In this document: positions 17,579 through 24,747 of the stretch, piece by piece
Layout: every line of letters begins with the position of its first letter
Numbering within the stretch: position 1 is the first letter of the stretch
Assembly: GCA_000226015.1 (NCBI GenBank)
Contig: JH156065.1
Span: 51,339-76,085 of the forward strand
Direction of reading: 5' to 3'
DNA from: Mnemiopsis leidyi
Taxonomy: Eukaryota; Ctenophora; Tentaculata; Lobata; Bolinopsidae
Length of the DNA stretch: 24,747 nucleotides
Notes under the pieces: model-generated
The model's database searches: none
Told to the model about the DNA's origin: nothing
What the model saw: only the letters and a program-made list of their open reading frames with translations
Position numbers and translations under genes: made by a program

Positions 17579-17693
17579 ATGACAAAGTTGATTTGTTTGG
17601 CAATACTGTTATATACAGTATTGGCCACTGCCCAACCTATTAACCAGATTCGTAGAAGTGTTTGTGGCAACATCGCAGGTAGTGACTTGACAT
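17579..17693 (+). CDS. First exon of a probable small secreted protein (signal peptide)
   Basis: The ATG is followed by a classic signal peptide, MTKLICLAILLYTVLATA, with predicted cleavage after ATA. The mature chain would start with Gln, a residue that often cyclises to pyroglutamate, and reads QPINQIRRSVCGNIAGSDLT, including a dibasic RR. A perfect intron-side donor (CAT|GTAAGT) ends the exon in phase 1 at 17693. A weaker donor at CAG|GTAGTG, 15 bp earlier, keeps the same phase. Without splicing the frame ends at a TAA 44 codons from the start, adding CKCKSF. A TATA box lies 34 bp upstream. Candidate downstream coding lies at 18548-18605 and 18903-18982, but the connection is not resolved. 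No family is recognised. Confidence 0.5.
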
Positions 17694-17702
17694 GTAAGTG
17701 CA

Positions 17703-18547
17703 AAAGTTTCTAACGAAAACTACTCAGTACGCCACTCCTCGTCGTCCCGACTTTCAAAGTACAAATTGTCGGCCATAATAATTGTACCAATAGTTAGACT
17801 TGGAGGAGGGTAACACTCTTGCTGACATCACTTTCAGCTATGCGACTCTAAATTCCTGCGATGATTTAATTCCTTCGGTCATTTTCGCGGGCTTTTTTAG
17901 GTGAATTTGCTTTTGGTTTTATGTTTTTATTTAATTAAAGTTCATTGTCTAGGCATTCGTCTTAAAGCATAACATTTTAAGTTGGAAAATTCCAAAAAAT
18001 TTGTACCTGCCGTGAGCCTGCTAAACAGTAATTAATTCTGTGTATTTCACCGTCGCGTATCTATGTATAGAAACTAGCTACAAATTTACAGTACAAATTC
18101 AACTAGATCGTGTAAGGTACTAGCTAGCAAATACTTGAAATGTTGTGCAAGTTTAAGAGATTTAGCTATAAACAATCTGATAAGAATGCTGACTATAGAC
18201 AACTTTAAACTTAATCTAGACATAATGAAAACCGTGATGCCCGATGTACTGGATTGTACGTATTCCACTGCAATATCGCATCCATGATAGCTAACCAGCC
18301 TGTTAAATTTATTGGTTTAAATGGCGGTGGTTAGGAGGGATTTAGTTTAACTCCAAGGTAACAATTTCGTGTTGGAAATGTCATAACTGTTATAAATTCT
18401 CGCTTGCAGTAGGTAACACAGTACTTGGTGAACTACTCTCTCTTGATTCCTATGTTCTAAATGTGGCACCTTTAAACTGAGACGTATATATCCAAGTATA
18501 TATATTTCTGTAATAATCCGCTAATCAAGCCGCTCCAAATACGGCAG
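17703..18547. other. Probable intron(s) of the secreted-protein gene
   Basis: Several good acceptors occur (tgacatcactttcag at 17837, ctcgcttgcag at 18409). From 18410, phase 1 reads GNTVLGELLSLDSYVLNVAP and LN before a TGA, a possible alternative end of the secreted protein. A 20-nt microexon at 18092-18111 (acceptor tttacag, donor CGT|GTAAGG) is the one segment I found that converts phase 1 to phase 0. These are options, not calls. Confidence 0.25.
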
Positions 18548-18605
18548 TTCACTGGGCTGTGTTACCAATCTTGTCAGTCTTGTGTCAACTCCACCATTGA
18601 CACTG
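18548..18605 (+). CDS. Candidate cysteine-rich exon
   Basis: Between an AG at 18546-18547 and a donor CTG|GTATGT, 19 codons in phase 0 read [19 protein letters not shown], with a C-x3-C-x2-C pattern and an N-glycosylation sequon (NST). AGs at 18529 and 18577 would give longer or shorter versions in the same frame. The exon ends in phase 1, matching the acceptor at 18902. It may belong to the secreted protein starting at 17579, but the upstream phase does not fit directly. Confidence 0.33.
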
Positions 18606-18902
18606 GTATGTTTTTTTGTGTGTGTGCGTGTTCGTGTGTGTTTGTGTCAGTGTGTCAGTGTGTCTGCGTCTGTGTCCGTGTCCGTGTCCGTGTCCGTGTC
18701 CGTGTCCGTGTCCGTGTCCGTGTCCGTGTCCGTGTCCGTGTCTGTGTGTCTGTGTCTGTGTCTGTGTCTGTGTCTGTGTCTGTGTCTGTGTCTGTGTCTG
18801 TGCGTATGTCCCGTGTCTGTGTCTGTGTGTGTGTCTGTGTGTGTGTCTGTAAGTGTGTCTGTACGTGTGTCTGTGTATCTGTGTCTGTGTCTGTGTGTAC
18901 AG
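18606..18902 (+). repeat. TGTGTC/TGTCCG microsatellite, bounded as a 297-nt intron
   Basis: About 70 bp of perfect TGTCCG hexamers (from about 18673) is followed by TGTGTC hexamers and then imperfect TG-rich sequence. The block starts at a GTATGT donor and ends at gtgtacag. Its length is a multiple of three and the flanking frame has no stop through it. The long Val/Ser/Cys and His/Thr/Arg frames on both strands are repeat artefacts. Confidence 0.9.
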
Positions 18903-18982
18903 AGGATTGTATACAGAAGACAGCACTAACTTCGCCGTACACAGTCTCCAACATACAGTTTTACATAGCAGGAATATCTTAA
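18903..18982 (+). CDS. Candidate terminal coding exon after the microsatellite
   Basis: The acceptor is ctgtgtgtacag. In phase 1, continuing from 18605, it reads [19 protein letters not shown] then FYIAGIS and a TAA, giving a fourth cysteine after the C-x3-C-x2-C exon. A donor-like ATAG|GTAAAG lies at 18990, 8 nt past the stop. The segment could therefore instead be a 5' leader exon of the downstream dehydrogenase gene. Confidence 0.3.
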
Positions 18983-19218
18983 CTTATAGGTAAAGGATTT
19001 GGAGCAGGTGTTCAAAAAGTCAGACCAAGGTCACGTGACAAAAAAAGTTGGTATATCCCGTTTTGAGAAAACAATCGTCGCAAATATGACAACCTGCTTG
19101 TCAGATATTACATATCACAAGTTACCTAAGATCCAAGTTCAAGGAAGTTTAAACTTAAATTCTATAATTTGAACAAATTATAACATGTCGGTATACGAGT
19201 AGATGCTCAGGAAACTAA

Positions 19219-19266
19219 AAACATAAAATAAACATAAAATAAACATAAAATAAACATAAAATAAAC
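19219..19266 (+). repeat. 11-bp tandem repeat, four copies, each with AATAAA
   Basis: aaacataaaat is repeated four times, placing AATAAA at each junction. It lies about 240 bp after the TAA at 18980, so it may serve as a multiple poly(A) signal for the candidate secreted-protein gene, or be a simple repeat. Confidence 0.8.
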
Positions 19267-19702
19267 CGGTTTTGTGAACATTTTCTCAAGCCAGAGTGAC
19301 AAAGCGGGACGTGAACTAGATAGATAAGAAGACTTGCTATTACTTGTCGCCGCTCTACTGCACTTACATCTAAATGTACCATTAGATAATAATTATAGGA
19401 TATTAATTTTGTTGATAAATAGACCTAACCCTTAATAATATAACCCATTTAAATACTTTTGTTTTATTTGTTAATAACAAGAAGAAATGAGAAATACGAA
19501 ATCCAAAGTCGAAATTGATTAGATCATCAATCACATCAGGTCGATAAAGTTTAATTCATAGATTTTATCAAATCTAAATAATGAAGACTAAACAAAAACT
19601 GTCTTGTCAAACTATAACCATGGTAATAACCCACTGAACTACCACAAAAATAACATCTAATTAACACTAAACTAACACTTAACTAACGTCCTCCCCACAT
19701 AG
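19267..19702. other. Upstream region of the dehydrogenase gene
   Basis: No TATA box is evident. Just before the first coding exon there are repeated ctaac elements and ctccccacatag, which together look like a branch point, pyrimidine tract and acceptor. The dehydrogenase transcript therefore probably has an upstream non-coding exon. Confidence 0.4.
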
Positions 19703-19878
19703 TGCAGAGAATGCTACGGTCGATGATCCTGATTGTTACCGTGGTGGGAGCGATATGTTGCAGTGGAGTTGTAGCCAAGGTAGCCGTTGTCACGATAGGC
19801 GTTATACTCTTCTGCTACGTCCTCACACGTTCCCCTCGCATCTCCGCTGAGGGATACAGAGAAGGGCTGTACAACAAG
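19703..19878 (+). CDS. Dehydrogenase exon 1: membrane anchor
   Basis: An acceptor-like cacatag ends at 19702 and the first ATG is at 19711, giving 56 codons. The donor is AAG|GTTCGT at 19879. The frame continues into the intron for 30 codons of Leu/Phe-rich repeat translation, which is not protein. An in-frame ATG four codons on is a weaker alternative start. Confidence 0.8.
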
Positions 19879-21232
19879 GTTCGTCTTGAACGGTGTTTAC
19901 TGTTTTTCTCACTTTTACTGTTTTTCTCACTTTTACTGTTTTTTGTCACTTTTAAGTGGATTCCTTAGATCACGGAGTTCTTGACTTTTGAATTTATATT
20001 TCGTTATTCTCTTGTTCTGTTATCTCTTGAATTTGCTCCTATTATTTCTAAAACATTGGAAATAACATAACAGTTCAGAACATGTCTGGTTTTGAATACA
20101 CGATATTAATGTAACGTTTTTTGATATAGTTCTATTATATTAACATAACGATATTAATAAAACGATGATTGATATAACGATATCATTAGAACGTTTTAAG
20201 CTTGTAAGTTTTTGTAATATCTTTTTTATGTATGTGTATATTTTGTGTACATGTGTGGCAAGAGGAGGTTGCTAGATGGGTTTTTAGTCTTGTACAATCA
20301 TTGTGTAAGTTGTATGTATTAGACCGATTTAGAAAGATTTTAATTAAAAAAACCCAACGATTTAAGTTAGTCACGTGACGTCTGAATTCCAGGTAGTTCT
20401 GGTGTGTGGAGCAAGTTCGGGTATCGGAGAGGAACTAGCGTACCAGCTCGCTGCCAAGCACTGTCAGCTGGTACTTGTCGCTAGGACTGAGTCCAAGCTA
20501 CTTCGTGTTAAAGAAGAAGCTATCAAAGCTGGCAGCCCCAGAGTCGAAGTCATCGCTTACGACTTCTCTAACGTAAAGAAATGTGTTCCGTCAGTCTTGT
20601 ACAGGACAATTGAAATGTTCGGGAGACTGGACTACCTGATTTTAAACCACGGTCTCATGCCCAACGGGCCATTCCTGGGCTTCCCCAAGCACCAAGATCC
20701 GGAGTTCATACAGAAGATGTTCAACGTGAACGTGTTCAGCTACATCCAGCTAGCTACCCACGCCATACCACACTTGGAGATAACCGGAGGTCACATTCAC
20801 GTTACCAGCTCCCTGGCCGGGGAGATTCCACAGATCATCGGGGGTCTTTACTGCGCCACCAAACACGCTAAAAACGGGTTCTTCTACAGCCTCCAGCAGG
20901 AGCTGATCCACAAGCGATCAAAAGTGTCCGTCAACATCGGAGCGTTTGGTCTAATCGTGACTCGGGAGATGAAGGACACCTCCAAGAAGATCAACATGCC
21001 CAAGTTTCTGCAGGGCGAGTTACAGACCTGTGTAAAGATAATCATCGACAATCTGGTGCTGCGACAGAGAACCATCACCTTCCCGCCCACGAGCAAGGCC
21101 TTCCGGTTCAACTGGTACCTCAACCCATTCTTCCATGAGTTCTTCTTGGCTGGAGTACTGGAATACAATTCGCTCGTTAAATCTTATGTCAAGGTGAATG
21201 AACCCTTGGTTAAGACTACTTTGCAAATGTGA
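19711..21232 (+). CDS. 11-beta-hydroxysteroid dehydrogenase 1-like short-chain dehydrogenase, two exons
   Basis: The joined exons (19711-19878 and 20393-21232) give 335 residues. Enzymes of this family oxidise or reduce hydroxysteroids, retinoids or other lipids with NADP(H) in the ER membrane. Residues 1-40 form a hydrophobic N-terminal anchor (VVTIGVILFCYVL). Then come the cofactor loop CGASSGIG (61-68), Arg87 after the second strand (VLVARTESK, typical of NADP preference), Asp113, NHG at 141-143, Asn169, catalytic Ser196 in VTSSLAG and Tyr209-x3-Lys213 in YCATK. LILNHG and SSLAG are hallmarks of the HSD11B1 branch. The intron (514 bp, phase 0) splits YNK|VVLVCGAS exactly where the Rossmann fold starts. 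All catalytic residues are present, so the enzyme is probably active. The substrate cannot be told from sequence. Confidence 0.9.
19898..19955 (+). repeat. 19-bp tandem repeat, three copies, in the dehydrogenase intron
   Basis: tactgtttttctcactttt is repeated three times, the last with one insertion and small changes, starting 20 bp after the donor. It makes a pyrimidine-rich tract close to the 5' splice site. Confidence 0.85.
20393..21232 (+). CDS. Dehydrogenase exon 2: catalytic domain to stop
   Basis: The acceptor is tctgaattccag. It encodes 279 residues plus TGA. The in-frame ATG at 20375 lies inside the intron: the six residues before VVLVCGAS (MTSEFQ) cover branch and acceptor sequence and would remove the anchor. 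Confidence 0.9.
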   Translation, partial: VVLVCGASSGIGEELAYQLAAKHCQLVLVARTESKLLRVKEEAIKAGSPRVEVIAYDFSNVKKCVPSVLYRTIEMFGRLDYLILNHGLMPNGPFLGFPKHQDPEFIQKMFNVNVFSYIQLATHAIPHLEITGGHIHVTSSLAGEIPQIIGGLYCATKHAKNGFFYSLQQELIHKRSKVSVNIGAFGLIVTREMKDTSKKINMPKFLQGELQTCVKIIIDNLVLRQRTITFPPTSKAFRFNWYLNPFFHEFFLAGVLEYNSLVKSYVKVNEPLVKTTLQM

Positions 21233-21477
21233 ACTCGAACTAGAAAATCTGTCATATGTAAAGATTCGTTAAAATCGAAAATGTATATAGTTTCGCAATC
21301 TACGTCTACCGTTCTCATTACGTAATCTGTTGCCTCGTTTTTCAGGGAAATTTTAGATGTAAGGTTTACTGTTATGTGCTGTAAATGTTAGAGGACCGCA
21401 TACTGTGTTGCGTAAAACTGTGTATAAAGGTTCACCAAAGTATAAGCTATTAAGGGCTCGTTCAGTTAATTTATTGC

Positions 21478-21483
21478 AATAAA
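21478..21483 (+). terminator. Poly(A) signal of the dehydrogenase gene
   Basis: AATAAA lies 246 bp after the TGA. It is followed by a T/G-rich element (gctttgtcgtatccgttttg), as expected for a cleavage site. No earlier canonical hexamer was noticed in the 3' UTR. Confidence 0.75.
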
Positions 21484-21519
21484 ACGTTATTTTTGCTTTG
21501 TCGTATCCGTTTTGTTTTT

Positions 21520-21930
21520 CAGATAGCATTTACTGAAGGCGAGTGTCATATCTTATTTTGATATTTGTTTATTGTACATATTTTATGTCAGCTAAATCTG
21601 AATTTCAAACATTGTATACTATTTTAATTTGTCATAAATGTTTAATATTGTTTATCATCGTTGATTGACTAATTTATTAATTACTGCATGCTAAAATCTA
21701 ATTTATTGAATTAATTTATTTATTAATGGTTTACTAACGTTCTGTCATCATATAATTTATTGATTCGCATTTACTTTTCTCATATCAATTCCAATTTGTT
21801 TAGCTTGTCAACATTGTGCTGTAAAAATTCAACAATTTTGGTTCCATAATACCAACACAGCCAGTACTTAGTGAATTTTTGCATCTGAACCGACAGAATA
21901 ACAAACAATAAAGACTCGTAACTGGTAAGT
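21520..21930. other. AT-rich intergenic stretch
   Basis: It is dominated by attta/taatt runs. I see no gene or clear repeat unit. Confidence 0.5.
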
Positions 21931-22571
21931 GTGCATCATGATTTGTGCACTCTGATTCCAAACAAATTTAGTTGGGAAAACATGTTCGCAACACCTGCCT
22001 TCTGCAGCACGGCAGTGTTTTATTGGACTACTAAAGTAGCTAACCAGGGCATCTACCATGTTGTCGCTAACGTCACACAAGCCCAAGTAATGGGAGGGTT
22101 GAAGTTGAAACGGGAGGAGCCATTACACACGTGTGTAAACCTCACACTCCACACTCCACACGCTGTGAAAGGTGGAAAATGTTCAGATAACGACGCAGTT
22201 ATCTCTCTAAGCGGTTTCCTAGTTGGTCCATGTCGGCTGGTCGAAGTGCCGGGTGTCCCGGCCACAGCAGGATTTCCCGGCTCCCACACACACGCACCTC
22301 CTTTGCCGGCCATTAGCCCACCCAGGACAATGATATTAGCCTGCTGATGGTTGAAGAGCGATCTCAGGGACGTGTCCTCAACAATGCAGCTCTCCTTGTA
22401 TTGTTATCCCAACCAGGCCCAGAGAATGCAGGCTCGCTCAGCTTGGTTATTAGGAAGCTTGTGATTTATTCAGCACCATGGATTTCATTGGCTCCACGCA
22501 GACCGAGCGAGAAAGGGAGGGTAAAATGGGAAATCTTATCCGAGCTGCTCGACTTCGGAGACATGTGCTGA
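21931..22571 (+). other. GC-richer block with two overlapping reading frames, unassigned
   Basis: An open stretch from 21931 (no ATG at that position; the first in-frame ATG is at 21982) runs to a TGA at 22345. A 74-codon ATG frame starts at 22347, sharing one base with that stop, and ends at 22571. Composition is closer to the dehydrogenase exon than to the flanks. No motif or family is recognised in either product. It could be a decayed element, a promoter-like GC block, or exons of an unseen gene. Confidence 0.25.
22185..22204. promoter_or_regulatory. Perfect inverted pair of GATA motifs
   Basis: AGATAAC and GTTATCT face each other across gacgca. It resembles the GATA pair at 11399-11416. 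Confidence 0.3.
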
Positions 22572-24399
22572 TCTAGGTTTAGAACCTGCACTGATCCTCT
22601 GTTATAGCCCCATCGTGGACAGAAACGTAATTGTCAGCGCGCATTGTAAGGCAAATAACTAGATTCGATCTGCAGGGTGTGATGATAAAAACAATTTAAA
22701 GAGGTGCTACAAAACTGCCACGAGAGTAAGGCTTGTTATCGTCCGACCTGCTCCAGCAACTCATGATACCTGGCTTATCGTGATCGCTCCCCTTCTTTGT
22801 CTCGCAGCTACTCGGCAATCATGCCTCAGCGATTAAACTAAAATCTTGAAGCGGTGGCCGCTAAAATTAGGCCATATCTGAAAAGAAGGCAGACTAATGT
22901 TAAGTCCGCTCGTCAGCTAAGAGAGGTCGGTAATGGCCGTGAGGACACTATGTGATTAGTACTTTATCATGTGACCCATGAAGTGTAGTCACGTGTTTTG
23001 TGTGTGTACTGCTGTCTGAGAAAATAACTAGGGTTAAAGTGAAGACCTGTTTCCATGGTAACTAACGTCCAGCATATTTCTGTAAAAACAGTGTATTACC
23101 GGTGTTCAGTGTTTAGTTCTCATGGGTTTTACATCTGCAGCCCTGAGTGGCTGCGTAAGCTAAACAAATAGATTATTCAAGGAAACGCTTGTCTTCTTTG
23201 CGTAGATGAATACATTATTGTTTGTCTTGGAACACACTCACACACGACACCCAACAATAACATTGAGCTCCACAAACAAGATGTTTTGTCGGTATAACTT
23301 AACACTACCACTTAAAATCGGCATAAACCACGGAACTTAGTCAGAAGTGCTGGCAGCTTGACTGATACAAAAGCAGATAACCAAAAATAGTACCATTCTA
23401 CTTTAGGACCACTCTAGTTCTTGTAGCTGTCTCTACGTTTTGTGAGAATATGTAATTCTACTGACCTAGTGAACTCCAGTCCATTATATGTACAAGTTCG
23501 GTTTAAGCCAGCCGACAAAATGTATAATCGATTTGAATAGTAATGTAGTTGGAAATCGCGTTCTGAGGAACAGAGTCCATTATATGCGGCCCTGGGTACA
23601 GTATTCAATCAGGTTTATTGCTTTTAAGTAAACGGAAAAGAATCTACTCAAACTCACAAATCTATATATCGCTTAACTAAGCTATAATCAACGACTCTCC
23701 TTCAAAGATAATTTGCTCGATCATGTCAAAGTTTTCCTATGATCGCCACAGGAATAGTCAGGTGGTTTCACTTACACTTTTCTGGAATTCTGCAGGGATT
23801 AACCCACCCTGAGATGTTCATTTTGACAAATGTGTAGCATGTGTCACTCTGTGTATACCGGCCAGTGGTGGACTGCCTCTTCGTTACTAAGAAGCGGCGC
23901 CAAAAAGCCGTCCCGTCCCGTGTGTCAAGGGGGTCCTCCGCAGATTATTAATATCAATCGTAGTATGTAGAGCACGTTAGATGCAGCTATTTTATTTATA
24001 CTTTGGACTATGTAGCCTAAGTTGTGGACGCTCAAACACTTGGCCTTCCAAAGAAAGGGTGAAGCAGATGAAAGCAAAGCGCTCTTGTTGAATATTTATG
24101 CTTAAATTGTGATTATTGATCATTTGGAATATTCAATTTCAAGTTTGAATTATTGATCGTTTGCCCAATATCGCTCATGTCAATCGTAATGGAACGGTTT
24201 GTAGATCAATATTCTCGTTTCATTTGGCCCCAAATTGTATTACCCTAACCATTGAAATAAAAAACACAAGATCTCAATTGTTACTGAACATTGACTTAAA
24301 GTTTTACAACAACTAAAATGAAAAGGTAAACCACACCTTCCTTTACCAGTGTCACGTCAATAGGTAAATAGAACAATAAGACGGACTTGTACTGTCTAC
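22572..24399. other. Intergenic, no gene recognised
   Basis: Small features only: an acceptor-like ccttctttgtctcgcag near 22807, CACGTG at 22990, an imperfect X-box (GTTTCCATGGTAAC) at 23049, and a 13-bp direct repeat agtccattatatg at about 23479 and 23575. The 64-codon minus frame at 23414-23608 has no recognisable content. Confidence 0.45.
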
Positions 24400-24657
24400 A
24401 GGCAGGGTGGATAGAGAGATGTAGATTACAATGAGGCAAACAGACAGACGAACAGGGTACAAACAGATAGACAAACAGGGTACAAACAGACAGACAGATA
24501 GGCAGGCTGACAAAAATAGACAAACTGACATACAGATAGAGAGACAGACAGGGAGAAGGAAAGACAGACAGACACATAGACAGATTCAACGCAAAAAGTT
24601 AGAAAGAGGAATTGACAGACAGACAGACAGACAGATGGACAGACAGACAGACAGATG

Positions 24658-24731
<74 letters not shown>

Positions 24732-24747
24732 ACAGACAGACTAGACT
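24400..24747. repeat. (CAGA)n microsatellite running off the right edge
   Basis: Imperfect cagacaga repeats with ataga variants begin near 24430 and become nearly perfect from about 24612 to the edge. The 97-codon minus frame here is a translation of the repeat (Leu/Ser/Cys-rich) and not a gene. Confidence 0.9.

Noticed and set aside
18582-18982. Five long overlapping reading frames on both strands (60-124 codons)
   Set aside because: They are translations of the TGTGTC/TGTCCG microsatellite, which lacks stops in several frames. Only the short non-repeat ends were considered as candidate coding.
17210-19305. 15-bp inverted match (gctttgtcactctgg at 17210, its complement at 19291) as transposon ends
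   Set aside because: A single match of this length is near chance expectation for 25 kb, and the flanking bases do not continue the match.
20375-20392. ATG at 20375 as the start of the dehydrogenase
   Set aside because: It lies in the acceptor region of the intron. The spliced anchor exon gives the family-typical N-terminus.
22053-22313. 86-codon minus-strand frame opposite the GC-rich block
   Set aside because: No motif, and it mirrors plus-strand frames in GC-rich sequence.
24296-24589. 97-codon minus-strand frame
   Set aside because: Its Leu/Ser/Cys-rich translation follows the (CAGA)n repeat.

Overview
The window reads as animal nuclear DNA. It is AT-rich, with widely spaced genes split by GT...AG introns, AATAAA-type poly(A) signals, LINE and tRNA-type SINE remnants, and long simple repeats. 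I cannot fix the species. The LINE proteins and the RNA-binding gene would fit many invertebrates, such as cnidarians, sponges or lophotrochozoans. There is no prokaryotic or organellar content and no CRISPR array.

Left end (1-5.1 kb): mobile-element territory. A LINE reverse-transcriptase tail on the minus strand runs off the left edge. About 750 bp away a second, diverged LINE of the same clade lies on the plus strand, with 365 open codons, a 3' hairpin and a TTTAT-type tail. A decayed tRNA-like unit sits just upstream of the second LINE, and a tRNA-type SINE with good A and B boxes lies at 4.76 kb.

Centre (5.2-14 kb): a multi-exon gene for a STAR/KH RNA-binding protein of the KHDRBS (Sam68/T-STAR) family. 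Six exons join in phase and give QUA1, KH and QUA2 regions in order. The 3' end is unresolved: the sixth exon can run to its own stop, or splice at a GTAAGT donor to one of several short phase-compatible terminal exons. The 1.7-kb fifth intron begins, 11 bp after the donor, with a 31-bp minisatellite of nearly 12 copies. The long stretch 3' of exon 6 is rich in CACGTG palindromes.

Right-centre (17.1-19.3 kb): a TATA box followed within 35 bp by an ATG opens a short signal-peptide exon with a strong GTAAGT donor. Further downstream, two small possible coding segments flank a 297-bp TGTGTC/TGTCCG microsatellite that has the borders of an intron. These may be parts of one small secreted cysteine-containing protein, but the middle of that gene is not resolved.

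Right (19.7-21.5 kb): a two-exon gene for a membrane-anchored short-chain dehydrogenase/reductase of the 11-beta-hydroxysteroid dehydrogenase 1 type, with complete catalytic motifs and a clear poly(A) signal. The last 3 kb holds no recognised gene. It contains a GC-richer block with two overlapping reading frames and ends in a (CAGA)n microsatellite that runs to the right edge.

The genes do not form an operon or a shared pathway. The main leads are the possible secreted-peptide gene, the minisatellite-bearing STAR-protein intron, and the CACGTG excess between about 6 and 23 kb.
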